The position numbers and the translations under genes were made by a program. This document shows, piece by piece, positions 37,978 through 49,500 of a stretch of 64,000 nucleotides of DNA (positions are counted from its first letter, which is position 1; every line of letters starts with the position of its first letter). Under the pieces are notes generated by a model, which was given only the letters and a program-made list of their open reading frames with translations, did no database searches and was not told the origin of the DNA. Source of the stretch: Patiria pectinifera (Eukaryota; Echinodermata; Asteroidea; Valvatida; Asterinidae); NCBI GenBank assembly GCA_029964075.1, contig CM057140.1, positions 2,994,643-3,058,642 of the forward strand, in the 5' to 3' direction.

Positions 37978-39768
37978 TTAATTGCTAATTTCCATGTATG
38001 TGACCGGTTCTGCATTCTTGGCGTTCGAGTTTCCCGCGCGAACTTGGACTGGTACCTCGCCGATCGCTAGGTATCCCGATGAACTTGATACAGGCGACGC
38101 CTGTCTGGCCATTGGCGCGGTCGTCAAGTGCTTCTCAAGACGGATGGTGGCCATTTCTCGGTTGATTTGCTGCTGGTTGGCGGTCTCTGGATTGACGTAT
38201 TCCCCCGAGGACTGGTAGAGGGCGTTGTCCACGATGGCGCCTGGGGTAGAGACTTGAATTACCTGCGGTGAGCGCTGGTCCACGTTGGTCTCCATGTCAA
38301 AGTTGGGCGCACCGACTTGAGAGTATACAGGCGGCGTGGTCGAACCGACCATGGGTTCTTGGTACCCGTGTGAGTCCACCATGGTTTGCTTGGTCGGCGT
38401 CGCTCCCCATTTCTCGTCTGGGTCGAAGATCGTCGCGTACATGTACATGCCGTCAGTGCCAGAGCCGGGGACTTCGTGTCCCGGGTTGGGCCCCCCGAAA
38501 GTGCTCGGGGATATACGGAGCGGTCGTTTGCTGGTTGTGGGCTTCCCGTGTCGTCGTCTCTTGCATTTGCGGCAACAGCAGTAGACTATGAGAGCTAGGA
38601 GTAGGGCGACTAGGATCGATCCACCGCCGATGATGCCGATGGTGGCCGGGTAGGACCCGAAGATGAGGAACGGTTGGCCCGGTTTGGGGGTTGATGTCAC
38701 TGGTGTGTCCCCAGTACTCGTCTCAACTGTTGGATCAACAACAGTCTGTCCAGGACTTTCCGTCGAGATGACAAACTCCGTGTGTCCTGTGGCTTGCTTC
38801 CCGTTTTCAAAGTACACGGTGCAGTGGACGTCCATGCCTTGGTCTTCCTCTTTCACTGTAAGCAACCTCATCCTACTGGGACCGGTAGAGGAGAAATAAG
38901 CTCGGTTGTTTCCCAGAGAGGGGACGGTGTGCCAGCTTACTGTGTAGGTGAGGCTGGTGATGTTGGGTAAAACGGTGCAGAGGAACTGGGCCATGCCTCC
39001 TATCACGATCGGGTTAGGGGCGGAGCTGACTACCACTTGAGGCTCTGGCAGAACGGTGATGGGACCGACAGTGCACTCCCTCATGCTTGCCTCGCTCCCA
39101 CAACCGGTAAGAGACGCCGTGCAATGGTACATCAACCCCTGGTGATCTTCTGAAACAGTTAATGTGATCTCTCGGGTGTTGGTATTTTGCATGGCGTCAT
39201 GAGTATCTGTTGAGACGACAACGGTTCCATCATCCAGCGTCCACACGGGGACTGCATTCCGTGAAGTACAACCGAAGGACACAACGTCCCCAGTCAGAGC
39301 AACTACAGGCCCCACGGGGTTGCACATGTCGGTACTGTCGTAGTCTACCACCGACGATATCTCTATTGAAACCGACTGGACGACATCATATCCCGAGCCG
39401 GCTCTGTGTTGGTACACCGTACAGCTATAGTTTCCTCGGTCCTGCTTGCAAACCGGCTGGATGGTTAGCAAGGAGATCACATTGCCGGGAGGATCCTGAG
39501 GGATCTCGGACAGGGTGAAGCGGGACGAACCAGGCCCCTGCGGGTCTTGACTCGGTAGCAGGTCTCCGTCCCAAGAGATGGGCTGATTGTCCTTGCTGAT
39601 GGCCACGACCTGGCCGTTGCTGACGGTAACTTGGCATTGCATGACCACCCGTCCGTACTCCGCTGGCTCCGAAGTTGATACCGACATAGAACCCGAAGCC
39701 GGGGGAGCTGTGTTATCAGCAACAGTTCTCACAACCACGAAAACCATCCAAATCACAAAGCGCGCCAT
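37978..39768 (-). CDS. Single-exon type I membrane receptor: three Ig domains, two ITIM motifs
   Basis: Starting at the ATG that gives signal peptide MARFVIWMVFVVVRTVA, the protein has 596 residues; an upstream in-frame extension (to 39984) is probably 5' UTR because only this ATG opens a signal peptide. Ig1 spans C45-C116 (DRGNYSC), Ig2 C167-C216 (W176, YHC) and Ig3 C264-C316 (W279). Likely N-glycosylation sites are N113 and N269. A Thr/Pro stalk precedes one helix (about 375-397) ending in CCCRKCKRRR. The 200-residue tail has ITIM SGYLAI (Y566), ITIM VTYMEI (Y591, at the C terminus), a GRB2-type YVNP (Y524) and tyrosines at 442, 444, 469, 482 and 518. Such tails recruit SHP phosphatases in known receptors. 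No introns are seen. Specific family not recognised; adhesion or immune inhibitory receptor inferred. Confidence 0.85.
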   Translation of the reverse strand: MARFVIWMVFVVVRTVADNTAPPASGSMSVSTSEPAEYGRVVMQCQVTVSNGQVVAISKDNQPISWDGDLLPSQDPQGPGSSRFTLSEIPQDPPGNVISLLTIQPVCKQDRGNYSCTVYQHRAGSGYDVVQSVSIEISSVVDYDSTDMCNPVGPVVALTGDVVSFGCTSRNAVPVWTLDDGTVVVSTDTHDAMQNTNTREITLTVSEDHQGLMYHCTASLTGCGSEASMRECTVGPITVLPEPQVVVSSAPNPIVIGGMAQFLCTVLPNITSLTYTVSWHTVPSLGNNRAYFSSTGPSRMRLLTVKEEDQGMDVHCTVYFENGKQATGHTEFVISTESPGQTVVDPTVETSTGDTPVTSTPKPGQPFLIFGSYPATIGIIGGGSILVALLLALIVYCCCRKCKRRRHGKPTTSKRPLRISPSTFGGPNPGHEVPGSGTDGMYMYATIFDPDEKWGATPTKQTMVDSHGYQEPMVGSTTPPVYSQVGAPNFDMETNVDQRSPQVIQVSTPGAIVDNALYQSSGEYVNPETANQQQINREMATIRLEKHLTTAPMARQASPVSSSSGYLAIGEVPVQVRAGNSNAKNAEPVTYMEISN

Positions 39769-40290
39769 TTTAAGGCCTGATGATAAATTCCTCTGTAATA
39801 CCAAATGCACTGAATATTCCTTCATTATACTGCGATGTACTATCTCACACCAGTACGCCACAAAAACAGACTGATACCAACTTCGACCAGTGTACTTTAT
39901 CGGGGCAACCCGGATGTCTAAACCACACGCACTACCTATTTTGATAGAGGCAGTTTCCTGTGTGGGTGTGTGTATGTGGTGCATTGATGAGCAAAGCCGG
40001 GTGGTTCGCTATAGCTAGGTACAGTCCCAAAAATCCCCCGTCACAAAAACAGTCGTCAAAACGGCGGTTCGGTATGAACTCGTGACGTCACTTTTTGTTC
40101 TCATTTCCGACAGGCTATTTTGGGCTCCGAACCCAAAGAAAAAAAAGATAATGGACACCAAAGGGAGGGCCCAAAACATAATTTTTGGGGCGGGGCAAGA
40201 GGCCTCGATTATATACTTTGCTTTAAAGGGGAAAGGGATGATGTATAAAGTATCGTGCGTTATCTCCACATTGTAATATTGAAACTTGAG
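39769..40290. other. Upstream region of the receptor gene
   Basis: Contains GTGACGTCAC (40082-40091), a CRE-like palindrome about 320 bases above the start codon. No TATA box was identified. Promoter role is inferred from position only. Confidence 0.35.
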
Positions 40291-40292
40291 CC

Positions 40293-40623
40293 GGCCTCAG
40301 ATCGACCTTGCGACGACACAGATCAGTCGGTGACTGACTTTTCAGGATGAAGCTGTGCCTGAGCTACGACCGTCTGGAACATTAAGTCGCCGATTGTGTG
40401 CGACCCGAGTGTAACTGCGACGATATTAATTTAAAACGATCGGCATAAGTCGGCGCTCAAAAAAATCAACAGTCGCAAGAGTAGAAAAAAATTGAACTTC
40501 TCCGACGTGTTCCGCGACCATCACGCGATTTCTTAATTTGGTGACCTGAGCATTTTTTTTCTGCTTGATGCCGTCGCGACGGTTCCGTCGTGGCGCAAGC
40601 AAATCGCGGGTCGACCTGAGGCC
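40293..40623. mobile_element. Palindromic MITE with GGCCTCAG ends
   Basis: GGCCTCAGATCGACC at the left pairs with the inverse of GGCCTCAGGTCGACC at the right; CGACG-rich interior. No clear target duplication. Confidence 0.6.
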
Positions 40624-40649
40624 CGAAAGGTATGTGTAGAGCTGATGGC

Positions 40650-41560
40650 TTGGGAGGGAGATACATGTACATAACGTTTTAATTTCTCTCCCTCTGTTAT
40701 TTGGAAATTAAGCTATGGAAATTAATGCCAGATTTTGTTCCTAGCAAAACGTATAACGTCTCTGTCGCGTCTAACGCGTACGTCTGATATATCAAAGCAT
40801 GCAGATTAATGCGATCTCGCGCCTCGGCCAATCGGAGTCGACTTTACTAAATCATGACGTCATTTCATTCCTAAATCAGGACTTAACCTTAGATTGGTCA
40901 ATTCACATGCAGTGTTTTGTAATACAACAGCCGGGCGCGTATCGCGTAACATAATACAGAGCGCGTGACCACAGCCTTTTTGTTTTATCCTTGTCTATGA
41001 CGAGACAACGGGTAAATGACCGTAGACCGGATATAGAACGCGCCCACTGATTGGTCAAAATCTAGAGGTCAAGATGCGGTTGTCTTGTATAATTACTATC
41101 AGCGAATCTGCTCAAAGATTATAGATCATGGATTACATAGACTACTAACGTATAGGGGGCCAACTTGCAATACCAAATTTAAAGAAAAAAGCAAACAAAA
41201 GAAATGAAATACTTAAAGATTGTTTGTAACAATTCCTAAAGTTGTTTATGACATTTTTTTTTAAATCGAGACAATAGTCAAGTGGTATTTTATGTAATGG
41301 TTGGACGGTATCCAGAAGGAGGAAATAAAAATTAACCACAAGTATGGTGTTCCATACGTGCCATCTCGGCGTCGCATTTTTGCCAGAGCTTATTGTGCAC
41401 TCACACTTGTTTTGAAGTAGGGCATACATGTACATGTATTTATCACATGCTTCCTATGTGAGTTATTATTAACTGGTCTGCACCCTGGAAGAGATGACAT
41501 GATTACTACAAAACTATTACTTATGGTTCTGACAAGGAATAAGTATGTTCAAGTATGTCC
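40650..41560. other. No recognisable gene
   Basis: Mixed AT-rich sequence with several TGATTGG(T/C) motifs (CCAAT inverse) near 40895 and 41049; no coding frame or repeat boundary recognised. Confidence 0.35.
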
Positions 41561-41567
41561 TTTTCCC

Positions 41568-41612
41568 CAAATGTAATAATAATAGTAATAATAATAATAA
41601 TAAAAATAATAA
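41568..41612. repeat. TAA microsatellite
   Basis: About 14 imperfect TAA triplets. Confidence 0.85.
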
Positions 41613-41861
41613 GGTGATCCTTAATTTTGACCCCGTTCCTATATAGGAAGGGAAAGACTCATCAAAACAGTTGACTAAATGACACTCAAAATTGACATTC
41701 TGATACTTCTTGGCACATCTGAACAATTGGCAATGACACCTTCTTGAATATCAGCAGGTTTAATTTTGTGGAAAGAAGGCAGGGCTTTGATTTATGAGGG
41801 AAATTCAGGGGTAAAAGACGACGATGACAACCAGAAAACAGACTCAAAAACCAAGATGGCA

Positions 41862-41982
41862 AACGTGAAAGCTCGATGCAATGAAAGCTCGTTGCTGATT
41901 GGCTGATAAAAAATAAACATCTTTTTAATTTTTTTAGCAGCCAATCAGCATCGGGCTTTCATTATGTAGGGCTTTCACTGTG
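41862..41982. repeat. Palindromic MITE-like inverted repeat
   Basis: GTGAAAGCTC...GCTGATTGGCTG pairs with GCAGCCAATCAGC...GGGCTTTCAC across an AT-rich loop. Confidence 0.6.
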
Positions 41983-42204
41983 TTGTGAGAACTACAACAT
42001 GCACGTCCGACTGCGAAAAAAGGTAGGAAAGTCACATTTTCTTTGAAAGTGCTTTCAAAATTACAACTAACATGACTTTATATGAAGAAAAAAGACTGCT
42101 TTAGCCGGCAAAAGTCACTTTGGTACTGGACAGACATCTGCAAAAGTCAGTTTTGAACAGAACTCTTATAAAATAGAGGTGTCCTAAAAAGTAAGGATTA
42201 CCAA

Positions 42205-42575
42205 TAATAATAACAGTGGGTATTTATAAAGCGCACGTATCCACCAAGACTGGTTCTCAAGGCGCTACATCATTATTACCCCTGCTCATTGGGCCAAAGA
42301 ATCATTCCAAATACCATCTTAGCTCCCTGGGGAGTATGCAGCTGAATGCTGCCATTTTCGGCACAAAGCAGCTCAATCATCCACAATAACCATCTCTGCC
42401 CTTACAGGTACCCATTTACCCCTGGGTGGAGAGAAGCAATGAGTGACAAAGGGCCTTGCCGAAGAGCACACGCACCATGACCCCAGGCTGGACTCGAACC
42501 CACAACCTGCAGCTTTACGTGCAGACCACATATCCAATGCCCTTAACCACAAGACTACAGCTCTCAATGCTAACA
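42205..42575 (-). mobile_element. tRNA-derived SINE, family 2 (copy 1)
   Basis: On the minus strand it runs from a tRNA head with B box GGGTTCGAGTCC near 42500, through AAGGC(C/A)CTTTGTCACT and GGTACCTGTA blocks, to a GTTATTATTATTGG tail. Copies at 49985-50290 (-) and 58903-59245 (+) define the family. Confidence 0.8.
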
Positions 42576-42639
42576 TATATGAAACACAACCAAAACAACC
42601 AACATTTAAAGTAAGGAATGCAGTCACTACGAAATTTTA

Positions 42640-43305
42640 TTTCAAATACATGCACTTTTTCAACATAAGCGGCTTTCTTGTTTTTTTTTTTATTTTAAGA
42701 TTTATTTTCATTACAAAAGTCTTTGTCTTTTATAAAGATAGTACATATATGTAGTTACAAACAATACTGCTAGATCCGTGGAAAAATAATTTAAATCAAT
42801 TATTTTTCATCTACAAAATTTGTCTTTAAATATAAAAAAATATTTCTTCCAATATTTATTCTGATCAAAAATTGCAAGCAATTTATTTGTAAAGCTTCAT
42901 TTATACAATATAGAATTTTTATCGGAATAAGCCAGTTCAACTATATTCTTTTACCAAAATTTATTTACAATATTTTGCATTGTATTTGGTTTTATCACAA
43001 CAAACATCTGTCGGCTGCAAATTATATTCTCTCACTGATAGCATTTAAAAAGTACAAAGTTACATAATTTACCGTTTAAAAAAGAATGAATTTTTTGGTC
43101 TTAACTTCACACCATCTAATTGCTGTAATTTACAAGGCATCATTATTTGAAAATCACTCTATATTTTTAGGGTAAGGTTTTACGTATTCATTCTGCTGAG
43201 TGTGGGAGAATTACTGGTCTAACAAACTAGTTGACGTTACTTCTTAAATTATTGCAATTTAATGATCTTTATTGTCTCAATCTCGGTAAATTCATGTACA
43301 AATAT
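42640..43305. other. AT-rich sequence, possibly LINE-derived
   Basis: Very AT-rich, no coding frame recognised. It lies directly upstream of a LINE fragment in the same orientation. Confidence 0.3.
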
Positions 43306-43309
43306 ATGA

Positions 43310-43559
43310 ATAATTTGATCTCCCTTTGTGTTTTAGCTCATGTTTTACTTTAACTTCAAATGTTCATTGTTATAAAACCAGGAGTATCGCGAAGAAAAAT
43401 CTTCATGTTGGCTTCAATAGAACGACAGTGTTCAAAAATGGAATAGTTCAATGTGGCACGAGTTTCTGGAATAGTCTAAGTATCCCTCTTAAAACGTCTT
43501 TAACTCTATCTACATTTACCAAAAAATTAAAAACACAACTTCTTACATTTTATTTGTAG
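43310..43559 (+). pseudogene. LINE reverse-transcriptase C-terminal fragment
   Basis: An open frame reads YKTRSIAKKNLHV, GTSFWNSLSIPLKTS and TFTKKLKTQLL before a stop, matching the C-terminal YNTR/WNSLP/FKxxLKxxLL pattern of LINE ORF2. A different family or age from the one at 33385. Confidence 0.7.
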
Positions 43560-44485
43560 TCTGTTGATACTTTGCAAACATGCAACAATAGCTTAATGAT
43601 ACTCCTGTTTGTTTGTTTGTTTGTCTGTCATTGTCCTTAGTTCGTACTTAATTGTTCGTCAGTCTGTAAGTGTCCAACAGGTCAGGGAACAAAAGCAATC
43701 GCTTCACCCTATCCCCGTGTTGTTATGTGGATTATGTTTATATTTTCATTATGTTAATAACGGTGTTGTGTAAAATTACTTCGTAGTATATTTTGTATGC
43801 TTAAATGTTAACATAACGATTTAATATTTCTAGTGACATAACAACGTTGAAATAAATGTTCAGCAATGTTAATGTTAACTTCTCTGAAATCGTAGTTGTA
43901 TATACATGTAGTCAGGAACTTGGTGTCAATATAGCCTTGCTCAATGCGTTTGATGCATGTCCGATGATTAACCGTTAACATTACAGTAACTGCGTGCTAT
44001 GCACTCACACGTACTGTACAAAGCATGAACAGCGACCTCACGCGGCTAGGCTACAATGCGCAAATCAGTTGGCGCTGAACCAACACCTTGGAACAACTGT
44101 GCAGCTTGGCTTACATTTTTCCTTATTTTGTCGCCAGATTTCCAGTGATGACCTCGTAAGTGAATACAGATGAGATTATTATTCAGTACTTGGTTCTGGA
44201 GGCTCATATTTTACATGGATAGAGAGCTGGATAGTGTGGTTATGTTCTCCAACAAGTTTGGAGTCTGCAGACCAAATATAACTTGAAATCCAGCAACAAA
44301 ATGACAAAAATTGCCCCAAAAAATTAAGCCATATTGCGACGGTTGTTTCAAGGCGTTTGTTCAGCACCAACCGATTTGCATCTTGTAGCCTAGCCTGAGG
44401 TTGATGTTCGCGCTTCGTACAGTGTGAGTGCATAGCGCATCGATACTGTTTATGATAGCGGCCGACCGATAATCACCTTCCCACC
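43560..44485. other. LINE 3' flank and unclassified DNA
   Basis: Contains a GTTT tetranucleotide run near 43608-43625. A minus frame at 44179-44433 was considered and not accepted as a gene. Confidence 0.3.
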
Positions 44486-44636
44486 GGTCCTTCTAATATC
44501 ATTACTTACTTCCTAGTTCTAGCCACAATGTCGAATGAAGGTTGTGTAGCTTGATGGGTGGGCGGCACTCATAAGAGTGGTGTACACAGTGCCTCTGGGC
44601 AAAGTAAAAAAAACAACACGATTTTGTTTAACTTAA

Positions 44637-45179
44637 AGCTGGAGTCCATCATTTGCAGCTATCCAGAAAGTAACTGGCGTAATTCTTGTTGAAAAAACAT
44701 ACTTGGTTGAAAGATAGTAAGGGGACTAAACTCCCTGTGAAATTATTCTTTCTGGAAAGCTGTCATTTTGAAGAAGTTAACAAAAGAAGGCCTTTCCAGC
44801 GGAGCTTCTTAAGACGCACCGTAGGAAATTTAAATTAGTAGTTCCTTTTGTTTTGCAGCGAAGCGCATGAAAGCATTGGCACGAGGCACAAGCGCGCGCG
44901 GTTGCTATAATTCGTCGGATCAGTGCACGACATCGCGTAGCTGCAATCAGCTCATTGAGAATGTGTCTAGGACGCTGAATTCAGGCCAAATTCAAAACAT
45001 GATTCAGCAACTTTTGATTTGAAATCAAGATCCTAGAATGCTATTTTTCTCGGAATATACAGCTGAAGCTGAGCTGAAACTTCATCAGGTTAGTTGTTCA
45101 ATACCCTTCTTTAGATTTTGACCACGTTTGTTGCTTCAAACGAACAAAATGCACAAATTTCAAATGATGGACTATACCT
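44637..45179. mobile_element. TTAA-target DNA transposon, non-autonomous (copy 1)
   Basis: Ends AGCTGGAGTCCATCATTTG and inverse of AGGTATAGTCCATCATTTG, flanked by TTAA (44633-44636, 45180-45183). The interior matches 56475-56979 along its length. A TTAA duplication suggests piggyBac or Kolobok; no transposase is present. Confidence 0.8.
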
Positions 45180-45194
45180 TTAAACAAAGAAATT

Positions 45195-45265
45195 GACTGG
45201 AGCAAGTTTGAACCTGCAACCTTCTGATTACTGTTCCAGTGCTCTACCACCTGAGCTATCCAGCC
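45195..45265 (-). pseudogene. tRNA-like sequence within the dispersed repeat
   Basis: On the minus strand the 7-bp acceptor halves GGCTGGA and TCCAGTC pair fully. A box TAGCTCAGGTGGTAGAGC and B box GGTTCAAAC are present, but the anticodon stem is mispaired and position 33 is C. Not a functional tRNA. Confidence 0.6.
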
Positions 45266-45683
45266 CAATGCTGGGGGTTCCCCATTCTCTCAACTGAATG
45301 TCTTAAACTTGTTCTAGGGGCGCTAGTTAGAAGCCATAAACCCATATATGGCCAGGTAGCCAGGGATCACGCCCAAAGTCACGATGCTAGCAACATTATG
45401 CAATGCTGCAAACCCGGGAAATAGCAACTTGGATCACTCAGAGAGGATATGGTTTTTCATTACAAATTTTCAAATACACCAAAAAGACAAAATATTTTGA
45501 TGAGTAAAAAAAATTAAGCAAATAAGAGCAACATATTTCAAACAGTACAAAGCTTGAATAAAATTTTGTATCTCTGTATTTGTATTTCTGTACTTGAATG
45601 AATATTAAATATTGGAAGGGAATATTAAATATTGGAAGGAAAATAAAATGTGATCTAAAAAAAACCAAAAAAAACTGTGGTAA

Positions 45684-46044
45684 GGCCCCCCCCCCCAAAA
45701 GTCGGTCTCTGGTCAGTGCGCGCATCGATTTTAACCATGCACGTCAATCTTTTTTTTTCCAAAATGTTCCGCGGTAGCTCTAACAGCGCCCTCTATTGCA
45801 GCAACTCCTCAAATGTTTTACCAAAGAGCACCAAGGAATGGGAAATTGCACCAAGGCAAATGATTGAGGGCACTAAGGCAAAATTATGCAGGACACCAAT
45901 GTACATGAGGACACCAAAAAAAAGCAAAATAGTACCCCACCTTGTCTGTACAATCCAAGCTTGAAAAAAAAAAAAAAAGCCGCGTCGCCGCATCAATTCC
46001 GGAACTTTGGTCTGACCAGAGACCCATTTTTTTGTTTTTTGGCC
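45684..46044. mobile_element. Harbinger-like MITE with GGCC ends (copy 1)
   Basis: GGCC at both ends, flanked by TAA and TAG. The interior shares GTCTCTGGTC arms and the A-run plus GCCGCGT(C/T)GCCGCA block with the copy at 48809-49179. A 12-C run follows the left end. Confidence 0.65.
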
Positions 46045-46156
46045 TAGTATATTTTTTATGCAGTGCACCAAACCGTCAAACTTTAGATCAATAACTAACT
46101 TTGGCAGCAGAATTTTCCCATGAAAAAAATAAAACATTTTACTGTTGCTTTCTGTT

Positions 46157-46415
46157 ATGAACCAGTTCGCACCGGAGCCGGGCCGTGTATACAAGCAAAA
46201 GTTTTGCAGTATTTGGAACGGATGACAGATAAACATGCAGGGAGCGAGGCCGGAAATATCTGTCAGCGATCCGCGCTTGCAGCGAGCGAGGCCAGAAACA
46301 TGAGTGCGCTGCCCGAGGGTGATGGCTTCAACCCGCCTGGCTTGAGGTCGAGTGAAAATAAATCCCGCGCCTCGTTCCGTTCTTGTCAAAATAATCCCGG
46401 CGTGAACTGGTTAAA
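46157..46415. mobile_element. MITE-like inverted repeat with AACCAGTTC ends
   Basis: AACCAGTTCGCACCGG pairs with the inverse of AACCAGTTCACGCCGG. Inside are two copies of GAGCGAGGCC(G/A)GAAA separated by 41 bases. No target duplication resolved. Confidence 0.5.
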
Positions 46416-46580
46416 CGACCACGGCTAAAATTTAGGTAAAATGATCCCATGCATACATGACACTCATTGTCAACAAACAAAAGAAGGCTCTTTTTCTAAA
46501 GGTCTTTAAACCTAGACTTTAAAAGACTCTCCGTTTAAGGAAAAAACTACTGAAAGAATGTAAAAACTGTTTTTACTTAC

Positions 46581-49500
46581 GAATTGCACACGAGAGGCAG
46601 AGAGAGCACCTTTAACATGGCATCAAGATCGATGGCGTCTTGGCCAATCGCATTCATAGCCTTGTTTCCAGGATCCCTGTAATCGAGAAGGTTACACTTC
46701 TAGTATTACTTTAAATTATTTTCTACTGGCCGTGAGCAAAGAAATTTCTTGAAGTCATCTTCCCTATTACAACCAAAGCCCCCTTAGCTCCTTAATTTTT
46801 TTTAACGGTGGCCAGGTCAATATAAGACACAATTTTCTCTTGGCGGAACATCTTGTCGGTTTATTCTCATTCAAGCTTGGCAAGGACTATAGATGTAGGT
46901 CCTGGAGCAAAAGGGCACAAAATTGCACAAATTAAAGAAATTGAGGCCAAAAATGAGAACAGGGGAAAAAACCAAAATCACAAAATCACAAAAGGCTAGA
47001 AAATCATAATGACTGCAAGTGTCCGACAAGACAGCCAAAAATGAACAGGTTTTGAAAGGTCGAGGGGTGGTTAAACTGATGCCATTTTGTAGTTTACTTT
47101 TAATCACGTACCTTCGGTCATCACTTCTTGGTGGTGGTTCCCAGTGATCGTAGTTGGTCTCGAGCACAAACCATCTAGTAGCAAAAATAAGGACATGGCA
47201 CTAAAAACAAAGTTGTATTTCACGATAGAGTCGTAGTAAGCCCATCACAAGTCATCCACTACCGAGTCAAGCCCCATGCTACTGAAGTAAACTGTTCAAC
47301 AGAGGCATTCCTTTGTTACTGTTCATCGCCCGTTACTTGTGACTGGACTTGTGACCTTACTTCTGAATTTGTGCTGTTTGTTTAAAGATCTGGATCGCAA
47401 GCGATGATCTGACACGTCAATCTAGGCCAAGTTCGGGCAAGGACCATTAGTTGACTAGTGGTTGATTTGTGACGTACCTTACGCCTGCGCACTAATAGCA
47501 ACGTGCGAACGTCTCTAGTCAAACGCTGGTCAAAATGTCATCGCAAAACTTCTGGATCCTGGCTCTCTGCTAGCGTTATGAATGCGCGCGGCTATTGGTT
47601 ACCGGCGAAGCAACCAACCCCAGTAGGCTGGTTCCAAATAGTCGACTAGCGTAGTCAACCACCGTCGACTAGACAGAGTTCGGGCAAACGTTAGTTAACC
47701 ATTGGTCAACTATAGTCCTTGCGCGAACTTGGCCAACGCTGCTCCGGACCACGTTTTAATGGATCCTGCTTACGAGGTGGGTTCACAAGATCAAAGATGG
47801 CGATCTGCGCGATAGATGGAAGACAAAGTTAGGGTTTTGGAGTAGATCTGAGGCAGTAGATCTGAGACTGGTGCTTTGCTGGCAAGACACTTACCTGCCA
47901 TTTGAAAGGTCAAGACGCCAGACATCCACAGCTGTAAGACGGTCTCTGGTGATGACAGCGCCCTCTGCTGACTTGGCGCCGCCAACGATGTAATAGTTGG
48001 GTGCCGTCTCAGGGTGGTAGGCGAGGCGCTGCAATGCGCTGTCAAAAGTCGCTGTGTCGTTACGGGAAAGTGCCTGCATCGGGCAACATAACCAAGAAAT
48101 AGAAGTCAACAAGACTGGTTAGCCTAAATCTAATTCACAATTGTCAGTCTTTGAGATAGGTATATGCATCTTTAAAAGCCACAGGCTTTTTGCTAAAGCG
48201 TAAATGTACTCACATCTCGAATCTGGAAGGACGTGAAAACGGTCTTGTCGGAGATTAGCGCTTTCAAAATCTGAATGATGTCATCCAACATTGTACCTTC
48301 ATCTAACAAAGGGAATTTGGGTATGAGATAAATTAAAATCGTCAGCTTTCAAAAATGTGAGTCTGGAGAACCATTGTTAAAGGCATACAAAATAGTTTGT
48401 ATTCATCCAAAAACTACTTCCGTACCCCATTATTATAAAAAAAAGTCTGTACTGGTAATAAACACCCTGTGATATAAATCCGTCTGGCTAGCTGTCATTT
48501 AGAAGACATCACAAAATGTATGTGACATCCAACGATCAGGCATTTGACTGATTTTGAGAAAAAGGGTGTTGATGAAGTGGTGTTTTGTGATCAAAATGTG
48601 GGGAATTTTAAAATTAAGGTCAGTAAAATAAAAACCTTGCAAAACGTGTTAGGGGTTAATTCAGCTTTTCATTTTACACATAGGTTAACAAAAATAAACT
48701 AACTCTTGACTTTCAATACCAGTAACTTCCAACATGAAATTTTACAATCAAATAGGTTTTATAAACCTTCCTAACAGAAATATTAACACAACTACGGGTA
48801 CTGCGTTAGGCCCAAAAAAAAGTCTCCGGTTTCTGGTATGCGCGCGCGCCCCCGTAGCCATGCGCGTCGGCAAAATGAAAAAGGTTTCTTTTCAATGAAA
48901 GATGATGTCTCAAAACCGCCAAACTCACTGGTTTGACTGGAATCCTGCTGCTGCACAATTTTAACATGTTTTTAGATGGGGTTATGATCGAGAATAAGCT
49001 TTATGTGGCCTCTCTGGACTCCCATAAATTTGCACTAAGTTTAGTCGGGTACCATTTGCAGTCATCGGCCTACATTTTGAGGCAAAAAAAATAGGTAAAA
49101 AAAAAAAAAAAAGCCGCGTTGCCGCACCACTTTTTTGGCAAGTTCCATACCAGAAACCGGAGACTTATTTTTTTTGGCCTTATCTTGAATTATCCATTAA
49201 ATGTCATGAAAGACGCCAACAAAATATAGCGACCAAAATCTTATTGTGACTCTTGATTTTTTTACAAACTCTTAGAATTTCACAATGTAATACATTTTGC
49301 CACTCCTAAAGAGCCATCTATTGCACAGTATTACTTAAATTATCTGATTTTTGATATCTAATTTTTTTCATAAAAGAAATCAAAGGTTGATTTTGAAGTT
49401 TGACAAACAACAGCAAAGGTCGTATTAGGCCTTCAAAAACACTCTAAAAGACCATCTGATGTCTCAAAAACAAACATGGATTGCCTAAAGCAAATAAAAA

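Larger units (their letters stand above)
44486..45476. repeat. Dispersed repeat with embedded tRNA-like sequence (copy 1, interrupted)
   Basis: 44486-44632 and 45180-45476 align to 55204-55606, sharing GATGGGTGGGCGGCACTCAT, the tRNA-like core and GGATCACTCAGAGAG. The 543-bp TTAA element is inserted between the halves. Each copy lies just downstream of an NAAA gene, in the same orientation. Confidence 0.7.

Noticed and set aside
37667-37981. 104-aa plus-strand frame at the end of the Ig receptor gene
   Set aside because: Lies antisense to the receptor 3' UTR with no splice or family support.
44179-44433. Minus-strand frame ending in IQLSIHVKYEPPEP, considered as an Ig fragment or the missing NAAA last exon
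   Set aside because: An acceptor (ctgcag) exists but the phase does not match NAAA exon 8, and the Ig resemblance covers only one strand-like stretch.
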